Source: Adiantum capillus-veneris
Lineage: Eukaryota; Streptophyta; Polypodiopsida; Polypodiales; Pteridaceae
Direction of reading: 5' to 3'
Assembly (NCBI GenBank): GCA_014529385.2
Contig: CM043960.1
Span: 22,561,719 to 22,625,718, forward strand
Length of the DNA stretch: 64,000 bases
The notes under the pieces were generated by a model. That model worked only from the letters and a program-made list of their open reading frames with translations. It made no database searches and was not told the origin of the DNA. Positions 46,173 to 57,143 of the stretch are shown piece after piece. Within the stretch, counting starts at the first letter, position 1, and every line of letters begins with the position of its first letter. The position numbers and the translations under genes are program-made.

Positions 46173-47112
46173 CTATTTGTTGGGTGGACTTGCATCCTCC
46201 TCAAGTGCCTTTTCTTCTTGAGATGATACCTTAACCTTCTTGCTTCTTTCCTCGTATGCTTTGCGACGTACATTTTGTTGCATAAGAGTGCGATCCTCAT
46301 ATACATTACAACCCGTTCCTTTGAGGTAGATCCAACCATTGTCAAGGATGATCTTTCTCTTTACCTCATCAGCCATGGTACATACAATAGGTCTTTCCCG
46401 AGCGAGGGACTCCTTGTTTTCCAACTCGATGTGCACCATAAGCCATGATTCCTGACATGCCAAAGTGTGTAGCAAAAAACTCTTCAATAGCAACCGCAAG
46501 AGATTGGGGTGTTTCCATGCTTTCCTCCTTGATTCCACGAATGACGATGTTCTTTGAGCGTTTTTGTCGTTCTTGCAATTCTTGAGTGTCCACATTCTCT
46601 ACATTCTTTGCTTGGACAACGGCTTGTGTGATAGGAGATGTAGAAACCACATTATCCTTACATATATCAGCCCATGATTTGGATGCATTTCTCATCTCAC
46701 ATACATCATGTCGTATTGTATCTATCGTTTCCTCTTTCAATACATGATCACTCTCAACTTTGCTCAAGCGCTCTTTCACTACATTCATGTCAACAAGAGA
46801 GCGTTTACATTCTTGAACTTCATTCTCAAGATGCATCAAGCGTGTTGTTTGCATTTCAAGAACCTTCTTGAGGTGCTCATTCTCCACAACGAGAACTCTT
46901 AAAGTACCATTCTCCATTGCAAGTGCGCGCAACTCTTCACCTTGTTTGTTGACGGTTTCTTGTAACGAGATCAAGTAAGCCATGATCATTGCTTCCGTTG
47001 TTGTAGACGATGTGGTTGGATTAGCATCCAAATTCCTTGGAGATTTTGCATCATTCTCCATGGCGAGTGTGGCTTTTCCACCCTTGCGAGTTTTGTCTGA
47101 CATTGCCTTCAA
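46173..47112 (-). pseudogene. LINE ORF1: coiled coil plus RRM-like RNA-binding protein
   Basis: ATG at 47112. Residues about 45-135 form heptad-rich coiled coil (ENEHLKKVLEMQTTRLMHLE). SKNIVIRGIKEE and, after a frameshift near 46400, ARERPIVCTMADEVKRKIIL and LKGTGCNVYEDRT match the RRM and C-terminal segments of L1-type ORF1 proteins, which trimerise and bind LINE RNA. It ends PPNK-TAG; six bases later, in the same frame, ORF2 starts. Confidence 0.75.
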
Positions 47113-47327
47113 GTCGGCAACAAAAACGCAAAGTTTTGACAGTTTTTTCAGTTCTGAGATGCTGTTACAGCAAAGCCTTTCATTACACAGAAAAATTATG
47201 TCTTTACATCAATGCGTAGAGGGCTTCGTGCTCTTCGATTGAGGCTATAGATCACCTAAATCGGAGTTCAGATGAGCAAGTTATGGTCAAAAGAGTGAAC
47301 TGTTGTCTACTAGGTCAAAAAACGGCT

Positions 47328-47331
<4 letters not shown>
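47113..47331 (-). promoter_or_regulatory. LINE 5' UTR
   Basis: About 219 bp between the (GA)n boundary and the ORF1 ATG; presumably carries the internal promoter. No element is identifiable by eye. Confidence 0.45.

Positions 47332-47367
<36 letters not shown>
47331..47367. repeat. (GA)n, right part of the LINE target tract
   Basis: About 18 GA units with one GG interruption. Confidence 0.95.
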
Positions 47368-47407
47368 ACAATTGCATTTTCCGGGAGCATCGTGGAGCAA
47401 CACACTC

Positions 47408-47876
47408 ATGGTGCACAAGACTGAAGTGTGCCACTTTAGTGCCTCAAATATTTACCTTGGCAATGGTAGGGGCATTCCCTTTGTCAGAAGATTCTCAAGT
47501 TTTCCTATTTCTAAATGCAAAATGCAAAAAGTACTTCCCAATCATTTGAAACCATCTAAGCTTACCTGGACTACCCTTTATCGCAAACAACACAAGAAGG
47601 ATATACATGCTGAGACTATGAAAAGGATGAGAAAATCAACAAACAAGCCCTATTGTCGCTCTACTAAAATGGATAGAAAAGATTGAAGTTCAAGCTGCTA
47701 CTCATGAAAATTCATTAAGGGAGATCAAGGAGCGAACAAGGAAAACCAAGGATGAGAAGAAGGCAAAGAAGGCTAAACTTGTGTCTAACTCCTCCAAAGA
47801 TACCTCCAAAGGTGCTATGGGTAGAGGGGTAATGCCCAAAGGTCCTAAGCTTGGTGGCGATGGTGGAAAACGATGA
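47408..47876 (+). pseudogene. Ribosomal protein eL24 processed pseudogene (copy 2)
   Basis: ATG at 47408 ([20 protein letters not shown]) to TGA at 47874-47876. Same segments as copy 1 in shifted frames ([48 protein letters not shown]) and the same deletion after KPYCRST, so the copies descend from one retrocopy rather than two retroposition events. Ends KLGGDGGKR, closer to functional eL24 than copy 1. Confidence 0.9.
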
Positions 47877-48032
47877 ATTGTACGCGCCTTTGACATTGAA
47901 CATATGATCTCTATTAAATTTGTAACCTGAGTTCTCAATTTTGTCTTATATCTCGCTAATTGGGATGCTTAACAAATTTCAAGGTAGTGAGTAATTAAAT
48001 CTAAGTGCCCACCTTGTGACAAAAAAATAAAT

Positions 48033-48108
<76 letters not shown>

Positions 48109-48188
48109 TAATGCCGGCTAGCACGAGCGCAAAGGCAGAGATAAGGGGTCTTCATTGCCCAGCAAGGAGGGGATTTCGCATCGGAAAG
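47877..48188 (+). other. eL24 3' UTR-like sequence, (GA)n/(ATAG)n and short module
   Basis: 3' UTR similar to copy 1 plus about 90 bp not present there, then (GA)n(ATAG)n(GA)n at 48038-48109, then a 79-bp module (GCTAGCACGAGCGCAAAGGC) also found after the (GA)n of copy 1. It joins the element C LTR at about 48189. Confidence 0.7.
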
Positions 48189-48881
48189 AGAGACACACTC
48201 TCATTGTGTGAAGTGCAAAGTGCAAGAGCTCCATCTCCTTCTCCAAGCTTGTTGAGAAGTTGAGAGCCTACACAAACACTCTTGGCTATGGAATACAAAT
48301 CCAACCAAGAGCCATGCTCCAATGCTTAAGATTTCCATATTCTCCATCTTCATTACTATGCTATTATGTATGCTAAGCATGAAGAGTGATGATAAGTGAG
48401 GAACTATTTATTTTTCCTATGAATGTTTCTTCTTCCTCTTCTCTATCCTCATTCCCCGCTAGCTCTGTCCACCTTTGAAGGTGTGAGGCCTTGGGATTGA
48501 GGCCGGGGATGGTTAATGCTTTTACAAAGATTATGTTATGCTCGTGATGTATGAAGTTTTCCATCTTCATTACATCACCTAGGTCACAAGGAACACAAAG
48601 ATTGTATTGTACCAAGTCTCTCTTGATGGGAGAATCTATAATACAAAAGCCTATTGGAGGGGGGACCGGCTCCACATAAATCCGGTCCTCAACTATTGTC
48701 ATGTTCTCTAATTCTCTCTCTTGCAAAAGTATTGTTCATGCCAAGTTAATTAAGTATAATGGTTATGTTGCTACCACTAATTAAGTTCACCCTCTTTGTT
48801 GTCAAAGTAGTCTCTTGAAAATGCTCACTCTAATTCTCTTAATTTTGCTATTCTTAAAGTTCATAGGCCATTTTCATTACG
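48189..48881 (+). mobile_element. 5' LTR of element C, U3 missing
   Basis: Aligns with 54785-55471 of the 3' LTR (CATTGTGTGAAGTGCAAAGT to GGCCATTTTCATTAC). The break falls in CA/CT-rich sequence at the end of the composite repeat. Without U3 it has probably lost its promoter. Confidence 0.85.
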
Positions 48882-48882
48882 T

Positions 48883-48894
48883 TGGTATCAGAGC
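48883..48894 (+). other. primer-binding site, initiator tRNA-Met (element C)
   Basis: TGGTATCAGAGC immediately after the 5' LTR. Confidence 0.9.
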
Positions 48895-49202
48895 TATTTG
48901 TTTCTCTTTTCTTGCTTAAGAAGAGAGGTCCTTAAGTTGTCCATGAAAGGTTGGTCCTGTTCATTGCAATAGTAAGTCGGGGCTTGTCTTTGGATTAACA
49001 ATTATTGAGCTACGGGCAAGCTCATCAAGAACCATAATCAATCGAGCAATGTTAGACCCCCTCTACTAGTATTTGCAATCAACAGTGTCTAAACCATGGG
49101 TGTGGCTGATTGAGAACTGATTTTTAAAGGTAAAGAAGAGTAGCGACTAAGGTTCTTGAGGGTACCAAAGCACAAAGTAATCTATACCTAAGTTTAATTA
49201 GC

Positions 49203-50612
49203 ATGGTTGACAATAATCAAGAGAGTAGAATGAACATTGATAACCTTGATTTTGCACATGAAGGTGCTAATGATGATGCCCCCATGTTTGTTAATTACCT
49301 TGTTACTAGGTTGCAGCAAGCTATGGGCAACCCTGCTTTGCAAGCCGAAGTTACTCAACAACTTCGTGCTTATGGGATTTCCCTTCCTCTCCAAGAGGAG
49401 AGAGAGCTTAGAGGCCTCTTGATGAGACCCCCAAAAGAAGACTCTCTCCCATAAGAGAGGAGGAATCCAAAGAATGAGAAAGAAGAGAATCCCTAAATTC
49501 CTCTAAAGATGTGGCTCCACTAAGACAACGATCTAGACGGTCGCCAACTCCTCCCAAGAGGAAACGATCAACCCATAGACCTTCTCCTTGTCACTCCAAA
49601 AGGGAAGAGAGGAAACAAAGGAAGAAAAGGGCAAGAAAAAGGTCATTCTCTTCTCCTTCTTCTTCACCTTCCTCCTCTTTTGATGAAAGCAACAACTATT
49701 CTTCTAGGGAATACAAGAGGAGATGACATCACAAATCTTACCCTGCATGGTGAAGGTCCCAAAAGCTCAAGAAGTTTAAAGAGGGAGAAAATTATCTCTT
49801 TTTTGACCTATGATGGCACCTTTGGTGCTATCGACAAAGTATTGGCCTTCATCCAACAATTTGATGCGGCCTTTGGAGACAAGGGCTTCACAGAGTCCTC
49901 CAAGCTACACCATGTATGCACTTCCAAAAATTGACTCGTCAATGGTGGTCTAGCCTTCGTGGAAATGACGAAGCCCCAAATACACGGAAAACTCTATGCT
50001 TTTCCATCATGAAGCAATTCATTGCAAGCGATACAAAGGACAAAGTGCTTACCGAATGGTGGAGTTTGAAGCTTCTCTCTCATGAGTCTGTCCACAAATA
50101 TGTAGACAAGTTTTAGGATTTACATGTCAAGGCTACTGTCTTCCAAAAGATAGACTTCGGCGAGAAAAAGCAACAATTTATGTGCGGGATTACCTGAAGA
50201 GATGACCGAGTATGTTAACTCCCAACGGCCTGGTTCTATTATCGAAGTAATCCACCACACTATGGTTGCTTTGCACATCAAAGTCCAACAAGGGGCTAAA
50301 AGGAATACTAAGCCCATGGAAAGCAAAGACAAAAGTGATACAAAGGGGAAAAACAATGCCCAAAATTCTTCCCAAGGCAATTCCAACAACAACAACAACA
50401 ACAACAACAATCGGTCCAAGGAGAAGGGAGTTTACAAAGGTAAAAATAAACTCTCTCCTAAAGAGCTTGAAGATTTTCGTAAAGACCACAGATGTTTCAA
50501 GTGTGGGGAGCAAGGACATGGCTATCGTTCTTGCCCCAAGAGAAATGCCCGCAATGAGACTCCTAGAGCTTCCACAATCGAAGCTCCAAAAGAGGATGCT
50601 CATTGCAAATGA
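49203..50612 (+). pseudogene. Gag of element C
   Basis: Starts MVDNNQESRMNIDN. Further pieces in shifted frames are the Arg/Ser-rich N-terminal region (49511-49726), a gag core with LTRQWWSSLRGNDEAPNTRK, and a single CCHC knuckle CFKCGEQGHGYRSC (about 50494-50535), after an Asn run (CAA repeats at 50380-50410). Frameshifts about every 250 bp. Confidence 0.8.
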
Positions 50613-50630
50613 TCACGTCTCTCCTATGCT

Positions 50631-51015
50631 TGGGGAAAAGTAAGGGAGCATGATGCCTTCGTCTTGTTTGATCCTGGCTCTACTCACAACTTCATATCAA
50701 CGGAGTTGGCCACTAAGTTGGGCATTCAAGCTTTCAAGAAGGGAGATAATGTAAGTGCCGATGTAGCTTTCAAGGGACAACAAGCCTCCGTTACTCTTTT
50801 TTTTGGGAAGTTGAGGCTTCATGTCCAAAGGTACGTCGACAAAGAAGACTTTTTCATCTCTCCTCTCCAACATGAGGATGTTATCCTAGGGGCACCATGG
50901 TTCAACCGCATGGCTGCCAACATGAAGCTCCTTGAAAGGAGAATTTACTTCACTTACAGGGAAAAGAGCATGTATTTAGATGCTGTGAGTCTGGTCGTAC
51001 TATACCACTTGTAAA
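50631..51015 (+). pseudogene. Retropepsin of element C
   Basis: FDPGSTHNFISTELATKLGI is the active site, with DPGS where DTGA/DSGA is usual. VILGAPWFNRM is the second hallmark. The stop at 51012 ends the frame. Confidence 0.85.
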
Positions 51016-51140
51016 TTCTCCTCCTTTTGCTAAATCAATGAAAAGCTCAGTTTTTGCATACATAATTTTTGTCAAAGAGTCCCTAAAAATTTCTAATGTT
51101 TCATCAAATGTAAATGATAGGAATGAAGAAGAGTTAAGAC

Positions 51141-52057
51141 TTGTCTAATTTTCTAAAAGGATTCCAAGATGTGTTCATCGATTATATCCCTATGGAATTA
51201 CCTCCAAAACGAGGGGATGATGACCATCGAATTGAGATCCTACCAGGAAGCTCACCGCCTAACAAGCCCCCTTATCGAGTTTCCCAAGCTCAACAATACG
51301 AGGAGATCATGAGGCAAGTACAATAATTGGTAGACAAAGGGATGGTGAGGCCTAGCTCCTCTCCCTTTTGTTCTCCAATCCTTTTAGTGCAAAAGAAAGA
51401 TGGTACATACCGCATGTGTGTGGACTATCGAGCACTAAACTATATCACTATCAAAAATAGATTTCCCGTATCGTGGGTAGAAGATCTGTTTGATAAAGCT
51501 ATAAGTCTCTACCTACTTTAGTAGGATTGACCTTAAAAGTGGCTATCATCAAATAAGGATAGTGAATGAAGATATCCTAAAGATCGCATTTTGTACAACG
51601 TTTGGTCTTTATAAATATCTAGTCATGTCTTTTGGCTTGACTAATGCACCAGCCACGTTCAATCATTTAATGAAGATAATATTTAGACCCTACCACCAAT
51701 TCACTGGAGTGTTCTTTTAATGATATCATCCTCTACTCCAAGTCCTTGGAGGAACACAAGCAACATATCCAAGTGATTTTTCAAGCTTTGAGGGAGAACA
51801 AGATTTTTATCAATCAAAAGAAGAGCGAATTTTTCCTTGAAGAGATTCAATACTTAGGTCATATTATCTCTCAAGATGGTATCCGAACATATCTATCAAA
51901 GTTGGAGGTAATAAAAGCATGGCCTAATCCAAGGAATCTACATGAGCTAAGAATCTTTATTGGTATATGTGCATACTATAGACGCTTCGTAGCCAAATTC
52001 TCTCAAATAGCGGGACCATTACATGACTTAACAAAGAAGAATGTTAAGTACTTATAA
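51141..52057 (+). pseudogene. Reverse transcriptase of element C
   Basis: [50 protein letters not shown], a damaged active site (FNDIILYS for FLDDILVYS, with loss of one residue and a frameshift at about 51715), then EIQYLGHIISQDGI and YYRRFVAKFSQIAGPL. Chromovirus-like. Catalytically dead. Confidence 0.9.
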
Positions 52058-52069
52058 ACTACTAAGGAG

Positions 52070-52495
52070 CAAAATGCTTTCGACAAACTCAAAGAGAAGC
52101 TTACCTCCCAACCAATCCTTATGCTTTTGGATCTCTCAAAGCCATTTGAGGTCCAATGTGATGCTTGTGGTGATTGCCTTGGAGCAGTCTTGCTTCAAGA
52201 AGGGCATGACATAGCATATGAGAGCCGAAGACTCAATGCCAATGAATGAGTCTTGGGCATATACAAAAAAGAGCTTTTAGTTGTTCTACATGTCCTAGAC
52301 ACATGGAAGCACCATTTAGTGGGGACTCCATTCATTTTGCAAACGGACCACCAAAGTCTCAAGTAATTCATGACGCAAACCAAGCTTTTCAACAAAAGAA
52401 TGAGGTAGGCAAATTTTCTTTCATAATTTTATTTTCATATTGCTCACATTGCTGGTAAGCATAATCAAGTGGCCGATGCACTTTCACGATGATCA
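52070..52495 (+). pseudogene. RNase H of element C
   Basis: FEVQCDACGDCLGAVLLQEG, ELLVVLHVLDTWKHHL, LQTDHQSLK and HIAGKHNQVADALSR, in two frames with stops. First Asp and Glu positions are present. Confidence 0.85.
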
Positions 52496-52499
52496 AAAG

Positions 52500-53575
52500 T
52501 CAATGCGATGTCTATAGCAACTCACAATGATCTATCTTCTATGATAGATGAGTATGCTACTGACCTTGACTTTAAAGATATAATGTCAGCCCTTGCCTTA
52601 GGGAAGAAAGAGGAACCATTCACCTTGCAGGATGGTTATCTTCTCCAGGAAATAGGCTATGTGTTACTCACTCCCTTCGTGAGAAAGCTATGTATGAATC
52701 CCATGCTCCTCCCTATGCGGGGCATAGAGGTATCCAACCTACTCTTCGAGGAGTAGAGACATACTTCTATTGGCCTACCATGAAAGTGGGCATACAAGAG
52801 TATGTTTCAAAATGTGTGGTATGCCAAAAGACCAAGTATGATAGAGGGAAGCATCTTGGATTACTCCAGTCATTGCCAATTCCTAATTCACCATGGGAGG
52901 GTATATCCATGTATTTTATCTTAAATCATAGAGGAAAGACCTAGAAGTCCCTTTCTACTTAAAGTACGTGGGAATATCTTCGTTGCGGATGAGTGTAGCC
53001 GTGACCTACAAGAATCATTCCAAAAGATTAAGGATGTTATATCCATCTCTCAACAAAGGCAAAAAGCTGTTGTTGTTAAGCATAGAAGGGCCTTAACTTT
53101 CAAAGAAAATGATTGGGTCTTACTTAAGATTCCCAAGGCTCCATTGAGGCAAACGATGGGCAAAAATCTTGCGGGCCATCAAAAGTATTATGCTAAACTA
53201 GCAAAAAGATACTATGGTCCTTTTCAAATCTTGAAGCCAATCAATGAGATGGCTTATCAACTCAAGCTGCCCAACCATTTACTCATACACAATGCTTTTT
53301 ATATGATCCTACTTAAGCCCTACAAAGGAGAGCCCCCAAGTGAATCAATTATTGAAGACTCTCGAGAAATCGAAGACCAAGAAGAGGTGCTACAACCCGA
53401 AGCTATCCTTCGACATGAAGACAAGGGACTATGACATGGTAAGATTATCCAACAATATCTTATTAAGTTCAAAAATTATCCTTTTGAAGATGCTAGATGG
53501 ATGCAAGGGATACAACTTAAGGATAGTATGAACCTTGTCAATGCTTACAATGCTCCATTAGAGTAAGCAAATGTA
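52500..53575 (+). pseudogene. Integrase remnants of element C: zinc domain, deleted core, C-terminus
   Basis: 52690-52944 carries the HHCC domain (HAPPYAGHRGIQPTLRGV, CVVCQKTK) up to the start of the core (PWEGISMYFI). The DDE core is absent: at about 52950 sequence jumps to SQQRQKAVVVKHRR and the C-terminal GKNLAGHQKYYAKLAKRYYG and PFQILKPI. It ends YLIKFKNYPFEDARW, a chromodomain-like piece. Confidence 0.8.
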
Positions 53576-53854
53576 CATATGCATGCTTACAATCATATTT
53601 GTGATGATGACGTCTCTCAAACACCAAGTAGAATTTGTCACTCTACTTGGGAGAATGAAATGGACTAAAGAGCAGACATGCTTGCAGCAGCTACATCTCC
53701 CAAGCACCAAATGGATTAGTCATCCATCTTGGAATGATGTTGTAGGGTAAAAAGGGATCCTCTACCCGCTAAGAAACATCGACGAATAACTAAGGCTTTC
53801 TCTTTTCTACCTCATAGTTGAGGACGATTATGATTTCAATAGACCAGAGATTTC
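53576..53854 (+). other. element C 3' untranslated region
   Basis: Between the end of pol and the 3' LTR; no clear polypurine tract immediately before 53855. Confidence 0.5.
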
Positions 53855-55472
53855 ATAAAATCTAATATCTAATCAACCCAAAATGATTTTCTCATATTAA
53901 AACTGATCATTTAATGTGAGAGAATAAACGGGAACAAGGGGTAGAATATAGACATGTGCTTATGGATCTATCTCGACACGGGGCCAAAGTTAATGGGCCA
54001 AATGAGAGATGGTCTATCAAAGAGTAATGCTAGCTAATGGAGCTTGAAAGACCCTAAGGTTAGCTTCATTAAAGATCTCCAATGGTTAGTGTAAAAGTCC
54101 TTAGACCTTAGGTTAAGCTAGGTTCATGTTTTAAGTATTAATAATTAAGGTGCTTGACATGCTTGATAGCTAAGGCCTTGGCCAAGCTGGCCTTGTGCTT
54201 GAGGTATCCAAGTCCAAGTCAAAGTTGAGCCCTACAAAAATGGGGGCAAGCCTACAAGCTAGGGGCATGAGAGAGAGATAACCCATGCTCATGTTAAGCC
54301 TGTACCTATTGACTAAGGTGCTTGAGAAGCTTCCCCATGCTTGGAAGGTAAGGGCTTGAGGATCTTAAGTCAAAAAGGGTCCCTACGAAGAAGGGGGCGA
54401 GTCCCAAAGCTAGGGATAAGCTTGAATTGACCTTCTACTCACCCAAAGGGCACCCCTTCCTCAAGGGGCACAATGACACATGTCAAGTTCTCCCTATGCT
54501 TAGCCACATGGGGTGCTTGAATCCTATTGGCTAGGCTAAAGAGGGGTCCAATGAGCATTTGCTTATTTGATTAATTGTTTAAAGCATTTTCCAAGCCCTC
54601 TCTCTCAAAGGGGAAAGGAGGACACTTGTCCAAATGCTACCATGGTTGCTTGATGTGCATTATGCATGTGATTGACTAGGATTGCAAGGGTCTAATCAAA
54701 TGCAGGCATTAGTTACAAGGGGGGGTCGACCAAGGAAGCTGGGGGCAAGCTTGCAGGGTATACTCCCCCCCCCCAACACACAGACACACACACACTCACT
54801 CATTGTGTGAAGTGCAAAGTGCAAGAGCTCCATCTCCTTCTCCAGGCTTGTTGAGAAGTTGAGAGCCTACACCAACACACTTGGCTATGGAATGCAATCC
54901 AACCAAGAGCCATGCTCCATTATTAAGCTTGTCATCTCCATCTTCATTACTATGCTATTATGTATGCTAAGCAAGAAGAGTGATGATAAGTGAGGAACTA
55001 TTCCTATGAATATTTCTTCTTCCTCTTCCCTATTCCCATTCCCCGCTAGCTCTCTCCACCTTTGAAGGTGTTTGAGGCCTTGGGACCGAGGTCGGGGATG
55101 GTTAATGCTTTTACAAAGATTATGTTATGCTCATGATGCATAAAGCTTTCCATTTTCATTGCATCACCCAGGTCACAAGGAACACAAAGATTGTATTGTA
55201 CCAAGTCTCTCTTGATGGGAGAATCTATAATACAAAAGCCTATTGGAGGGGGGACCGGCTCCACATAAATCTCTGGTCCTCAACTGTTGTCTTGTTCTCT
55301 AATTCTGTCTCTTGCAAAAGTATTGTTCATTCCAAGTTAATTAAGTATAATGGTTATGTTGCTACCGCTAATTAAGTTCACCCTCTATGTTGTCAAAGTA
55401 GTCTCTTGAAAATGCTCACTCTAATTCTCTTAATTCCGCTATTCTCAAAGTCCATAGGCCATTTTCATTACA
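53855..55472 (+). mobile_element. 3' LTR of element C
   Basis: About 1.6 kb. Left part matches 3526-4750 and right part matches the 5' LTR. It contains an (AC)-rich stretch after a C run at about 54765-54795. Start placed where similarity to 3526 begins. TG/CA ends are not preserved. Confidence 0.75.
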
Positions 55473-55865
55473 CACACAAAAACCATTAATTATGTACTAT
55501 ACAAACTTCATTGCTTCAAAAGATCTTGAGAGACAATACCATGAGCTTTGCTTGCCTTTTTGCCATTTATGGGCGAAGGCACTCAAATTGAACCACAATC
55601 TAGATCTTGGAAGAACATGTACATGGCCAACCAACCAACAATCAACGTGAACAAACTCAAATTTTACAAGGATGAAATAACTCCTACAAACAAAAACAAC
55701 ACTATCAATTGACACATACTCCACACTAAATAATTAAAGAAAAATTCCACTATAAGATCAACCTTGATCTCCCCAATGTTGGACTACCAACATGATTCAC
55801 CGTTTCATCTCCAAGACGGTAACTATCTCAAATGAGGAGTACCATTCATTTATACATAGCTTGAA
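55473..55865. other. spacer between elements C and B
   Basis: A+T-rich, no feature seen. Confidence 0.3.
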
Positions 55866-56101
55866 TTATTTGGTAGAGTCAGGGAACGGGTTTGTTGGTC
55901 CAATAGGAAAAGGGTAAGAGTGATCGCCGATGAGAGGCGCACTCTAACTGGAACATTCGATGGTTAGTTGGATAAGCATGGGCACCCAAGTTTGAATGGG
56001 CGAGCTCATATAAAAGTCACCTAAACCTAAAAATCACTCCTTCTCTCATTTGTGCAATTGAAGAGTGCTCTTGCTCCATCTCCATCTTCTTCTTCATCTC
56101 C

Positions 56102-56176
<75 letters not shown>

Positions 56177-56394
56177 TGATCGAGTATTACGATGGCACGG
56201 TGGTGGCGAGGCGGTAGCTCCCTCTTCTTTGCGGCAAGGAATCCTCCACGAAGGCGAGCGTAGGGCAGTGAGTGACACACCCTTTCTCCCTTGAGCTTGC
56301 TAGATTAATATGGTTGTGTGCTTGCAGCCATTTGTGGCTCGCACACAGTGTACGGCAAGTCCTTTTGCTTTGACACGTGTGACAGACCCGCACA
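55866..56394 (+). mobile_element. 5' LTR of element B (5' end truncated)
   Basis: Similarity to the solo LTR starts at ATTTGGTAGAGTCAGG; the first ~70 bp with TGTTAACC are missing or unrecognisable. It has CATATAAAAG at about 56008 and a (GT)n(GA)n microsatellite, and ends CGCACA at 56394. Confidence 0.85.
56103..56176. repeat. (GT)n(GA)n compound microsatellite inside the LTR
   Basis: About 23 GT units then about 13 GA units. Confidence 0.95.
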
Positions 56395-56398
56395 TTTT

Positions 56399-56415
56399 TG
56401 GCGCCGCTGCCGGGG
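56399..56415 (+). other. primer-binding site, tRNA-Asp
   Basis: TGGCGCCGCTGCCGGGG, four bases after the LTR end, complementary to the 3' end of plant tRNA-Asp (CCCCGGCAACGGCGCCA) with one mismatch. Common in plant non-chromovirus gypsy elements. Confidence 0.85.
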
Positions 56416-57143
56416 AGATGCTTTGCATTAAGCTCAAATAGCACTCTATGCTGCTTTGTGGTGCAATTTGAGATGTAGGAAAGGTAGAGAAAGAAGGTGT
56501 GTGGCTGTTGAGAAGGATTTGTGAACTTTGCTTTTGTTGTAGTGTACTGTTTTCTGTTAATAAGGTGTTGCAATGTACTGTTTTCTGTTGATAAATTGTT
56601 AGATTTAAGGTATTAGATCTATAATGTTAGATCTGTAAGGTGTAGTAAGTAGATGTGTTAGTTAATTAGTCGATGTAGTACTGTGTTAAACAATGCGTAA
56701 CAATAGCTGTGTTAGTTGCAAGTAGGTAGGTTAGGTGTGTGTGTGCGCACGCCACGCGGCCCTGCGGTGACCTTATCCCAAAAAAAATTAAAAAAAAAAA
56801 AAAGGAAGGACAGGATCGGGAACATTCCCCAAGCCCAAGCCCAAGCTCAAGCCTCAGTCACCCTTTGGACTTACTTATTTTAACCTCATGCTTAAGTAAA
56901 AATCGACCCTTTTGAGGACCATCGGAGCTTCGGATAACCGAACGCTGTGTTGTAAAGCACACCACAAACCCCTGAGTGATACGCTCATTTTGAGCTATCA
57001 CATGCTCTAATCCAAAAACCGATCGTGAAAATACATTAAAAAACATAAAAAAAAACGAGTGAAAACGGGGTGCAAAATGCCCAAAAACTTAAGCGGTTAA
57101 CCTTCGAGGGTATTCACTGACGCTTGTAGGGTTCCAAAGGCAC
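56416..57143 (+). other. leader of element B
   Basis: Untranslated, with TGTTAG/TAGATC-type short repeats like the leader of element A; A run at about 56775. Confidence 0.6.

Larger units (their letters stand above)
42709..47331 (-). mobile_element. Near-full-length LINE inserted in the (GA)n of composite copy 2
   Basis: About 4.6 kb with 5' UTR, ORF1 and ORF2 (endonuclease, RT, C-terminal zinc knuckle), a short 3' UTR and a tetranucleotide (TATC)n tail rather than poly(A). It lies between GA tracts on both sides, whereas the matching place in copy 1 is an uninterrupted 125-bp (GA)n. The target-site duplication cannot be seen inside the repeat. Few defects: one frameshift in ORF1, three stops in ORF2. 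Probably a recent insertion. Confidence 0.85.
48189..55472 (+). mobile_element. Element C: Ty3/gypsy retrotransposon with truncated 5' LTR
   Basis: 5' LTR remnant, tRNA-Met primer site, gag, protease, RT, RNase H, integrase pieces, 3' LTR. The integrase core is deleted, and the 5' LTR lacks about 930 bp of U3 found in the 3' LTR. Many stops. Confidence 0.9.
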
